Assembly: GCA_900553145.1 (NCBI GenBank)
Contig: USCL01000264.1
Coordinates: 1-5,019, forward strand
Source: an uncultured Desulfovibrio sp.
GTDB taxonomy: Bacteria > Desulfobacterota > Desulfovibrionia > Desulfovibrionales > Desulfovibrionaceae
Direction: 5' to 3'
Length of the DNA: 5,019 nt
Under the pieces are notes generated by a model. That model did not search any database. It was given only the letters and a program-made list of their open reading frames with translations, and was not told the origin of the DNA. The first letter of the stretch is position 1, and every line of letters begins with the position of its first letter. The position numbers and the translations under genes are program-made. Positions 4,891-5,019 of this stretch are shown piece by piece.

Positions 4891-4928
4891 AAAAAATGCC
4901 CGAGGACGGAATTATCCTGCGGGCATTT
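4891..4928 (-). terminator. Intrinsic terminator, probably of a minus-strand gene beyond the right edge
   Basis: AAATGCCCG (4894-4902) pairs with CGGGCATTT (4920-4928). Inside it AGGA (4903-4906) pairs with TCCT (4915-4918), with G4919 bulged. On the minus strand the stem runs into six Ts (complement of 4891-4896); on the plus strand only three Ts follow. No gene is convincing in 4929-5019; a minus-strand stop (TAG at 5005-5007) could be the end of the gene concerned. Confidence 0.75.
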
Positions 4929-5019
4929 CCAATAATCGGGTGGGGCGGCACATTGATGGGGAGGCGGAAAGGGTAGGGCCGGGCCACACCGTCGAGCCAA
5001 CACCCTACAATCTCTCTCT

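Overview
The window looks like chromosomal DNA of a moderately high-GC proteobacterium. My best guess is a gut member of the Desulfovibrionaceae (Bilophila or Desulfovibrio-like). This is inference from codon bias, from a YccF-type protein beside an autotransporter barrel end, and from general gene style; no rRNA or other marker gene is present.

Layout. (1) Positions 1-2141 (+) hold the end of a carbohydrate catabolic operon: the C-terminal part of a ketose 3-epimerase (D-tagatose/D-psicose 3-epimerase fold), a complete short-chain dehydrogenase resembling gluconate 5-dehydrogenase, and a complete DeoC-type class I aldolase, closed by a clear intrinsic terminator. The genes could interconvert, oxidise/reduce and finally cleave a sugar or sugar acid. 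The aldolase keeps its Schiff-base lysine but has altered phosphate-binding motifs, so its substrate may not be deoxyribose 5-phosphate. (2) Positions 2190-2525 (+) form a small separate unit: a short unrecognised ORF overlapping a basic peptide that ends in a YxRKxKH motif like the ribosome-rescue factor ArfA. A strong intrinsic terminator lies inside that peptide's reading frame, so the message should end without a stop codon. This matches how ArfA-type backup rescue factors are controlled by tmRNA, and it is the most interesting item here. (3) Positions 2741-3205 (+) hold a two-repeat YccF inner-membrane protein. (4) Positions 3289-3525 (-) are a frameshifted remnant of the last strands of an autotransporter beta-barrel, still with its terminator. 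(5) Positions 3590-4440 are about 850 bases with no convincing gene, possibly decayed. (6) Positions 4552-4702 (-) hold a 29-residue single-pass membrane peptide with a good ribosome binding site and its own terminator. (7) A second minus-strand terminator at 4891-4928 probably closes a gene lying beyond the right edge.

No tRNA, rRNA, CRISPR, insertion sequence or integrase was seen. Motif assignments come from reading the sequence and from remembered family signatures; no search was run.
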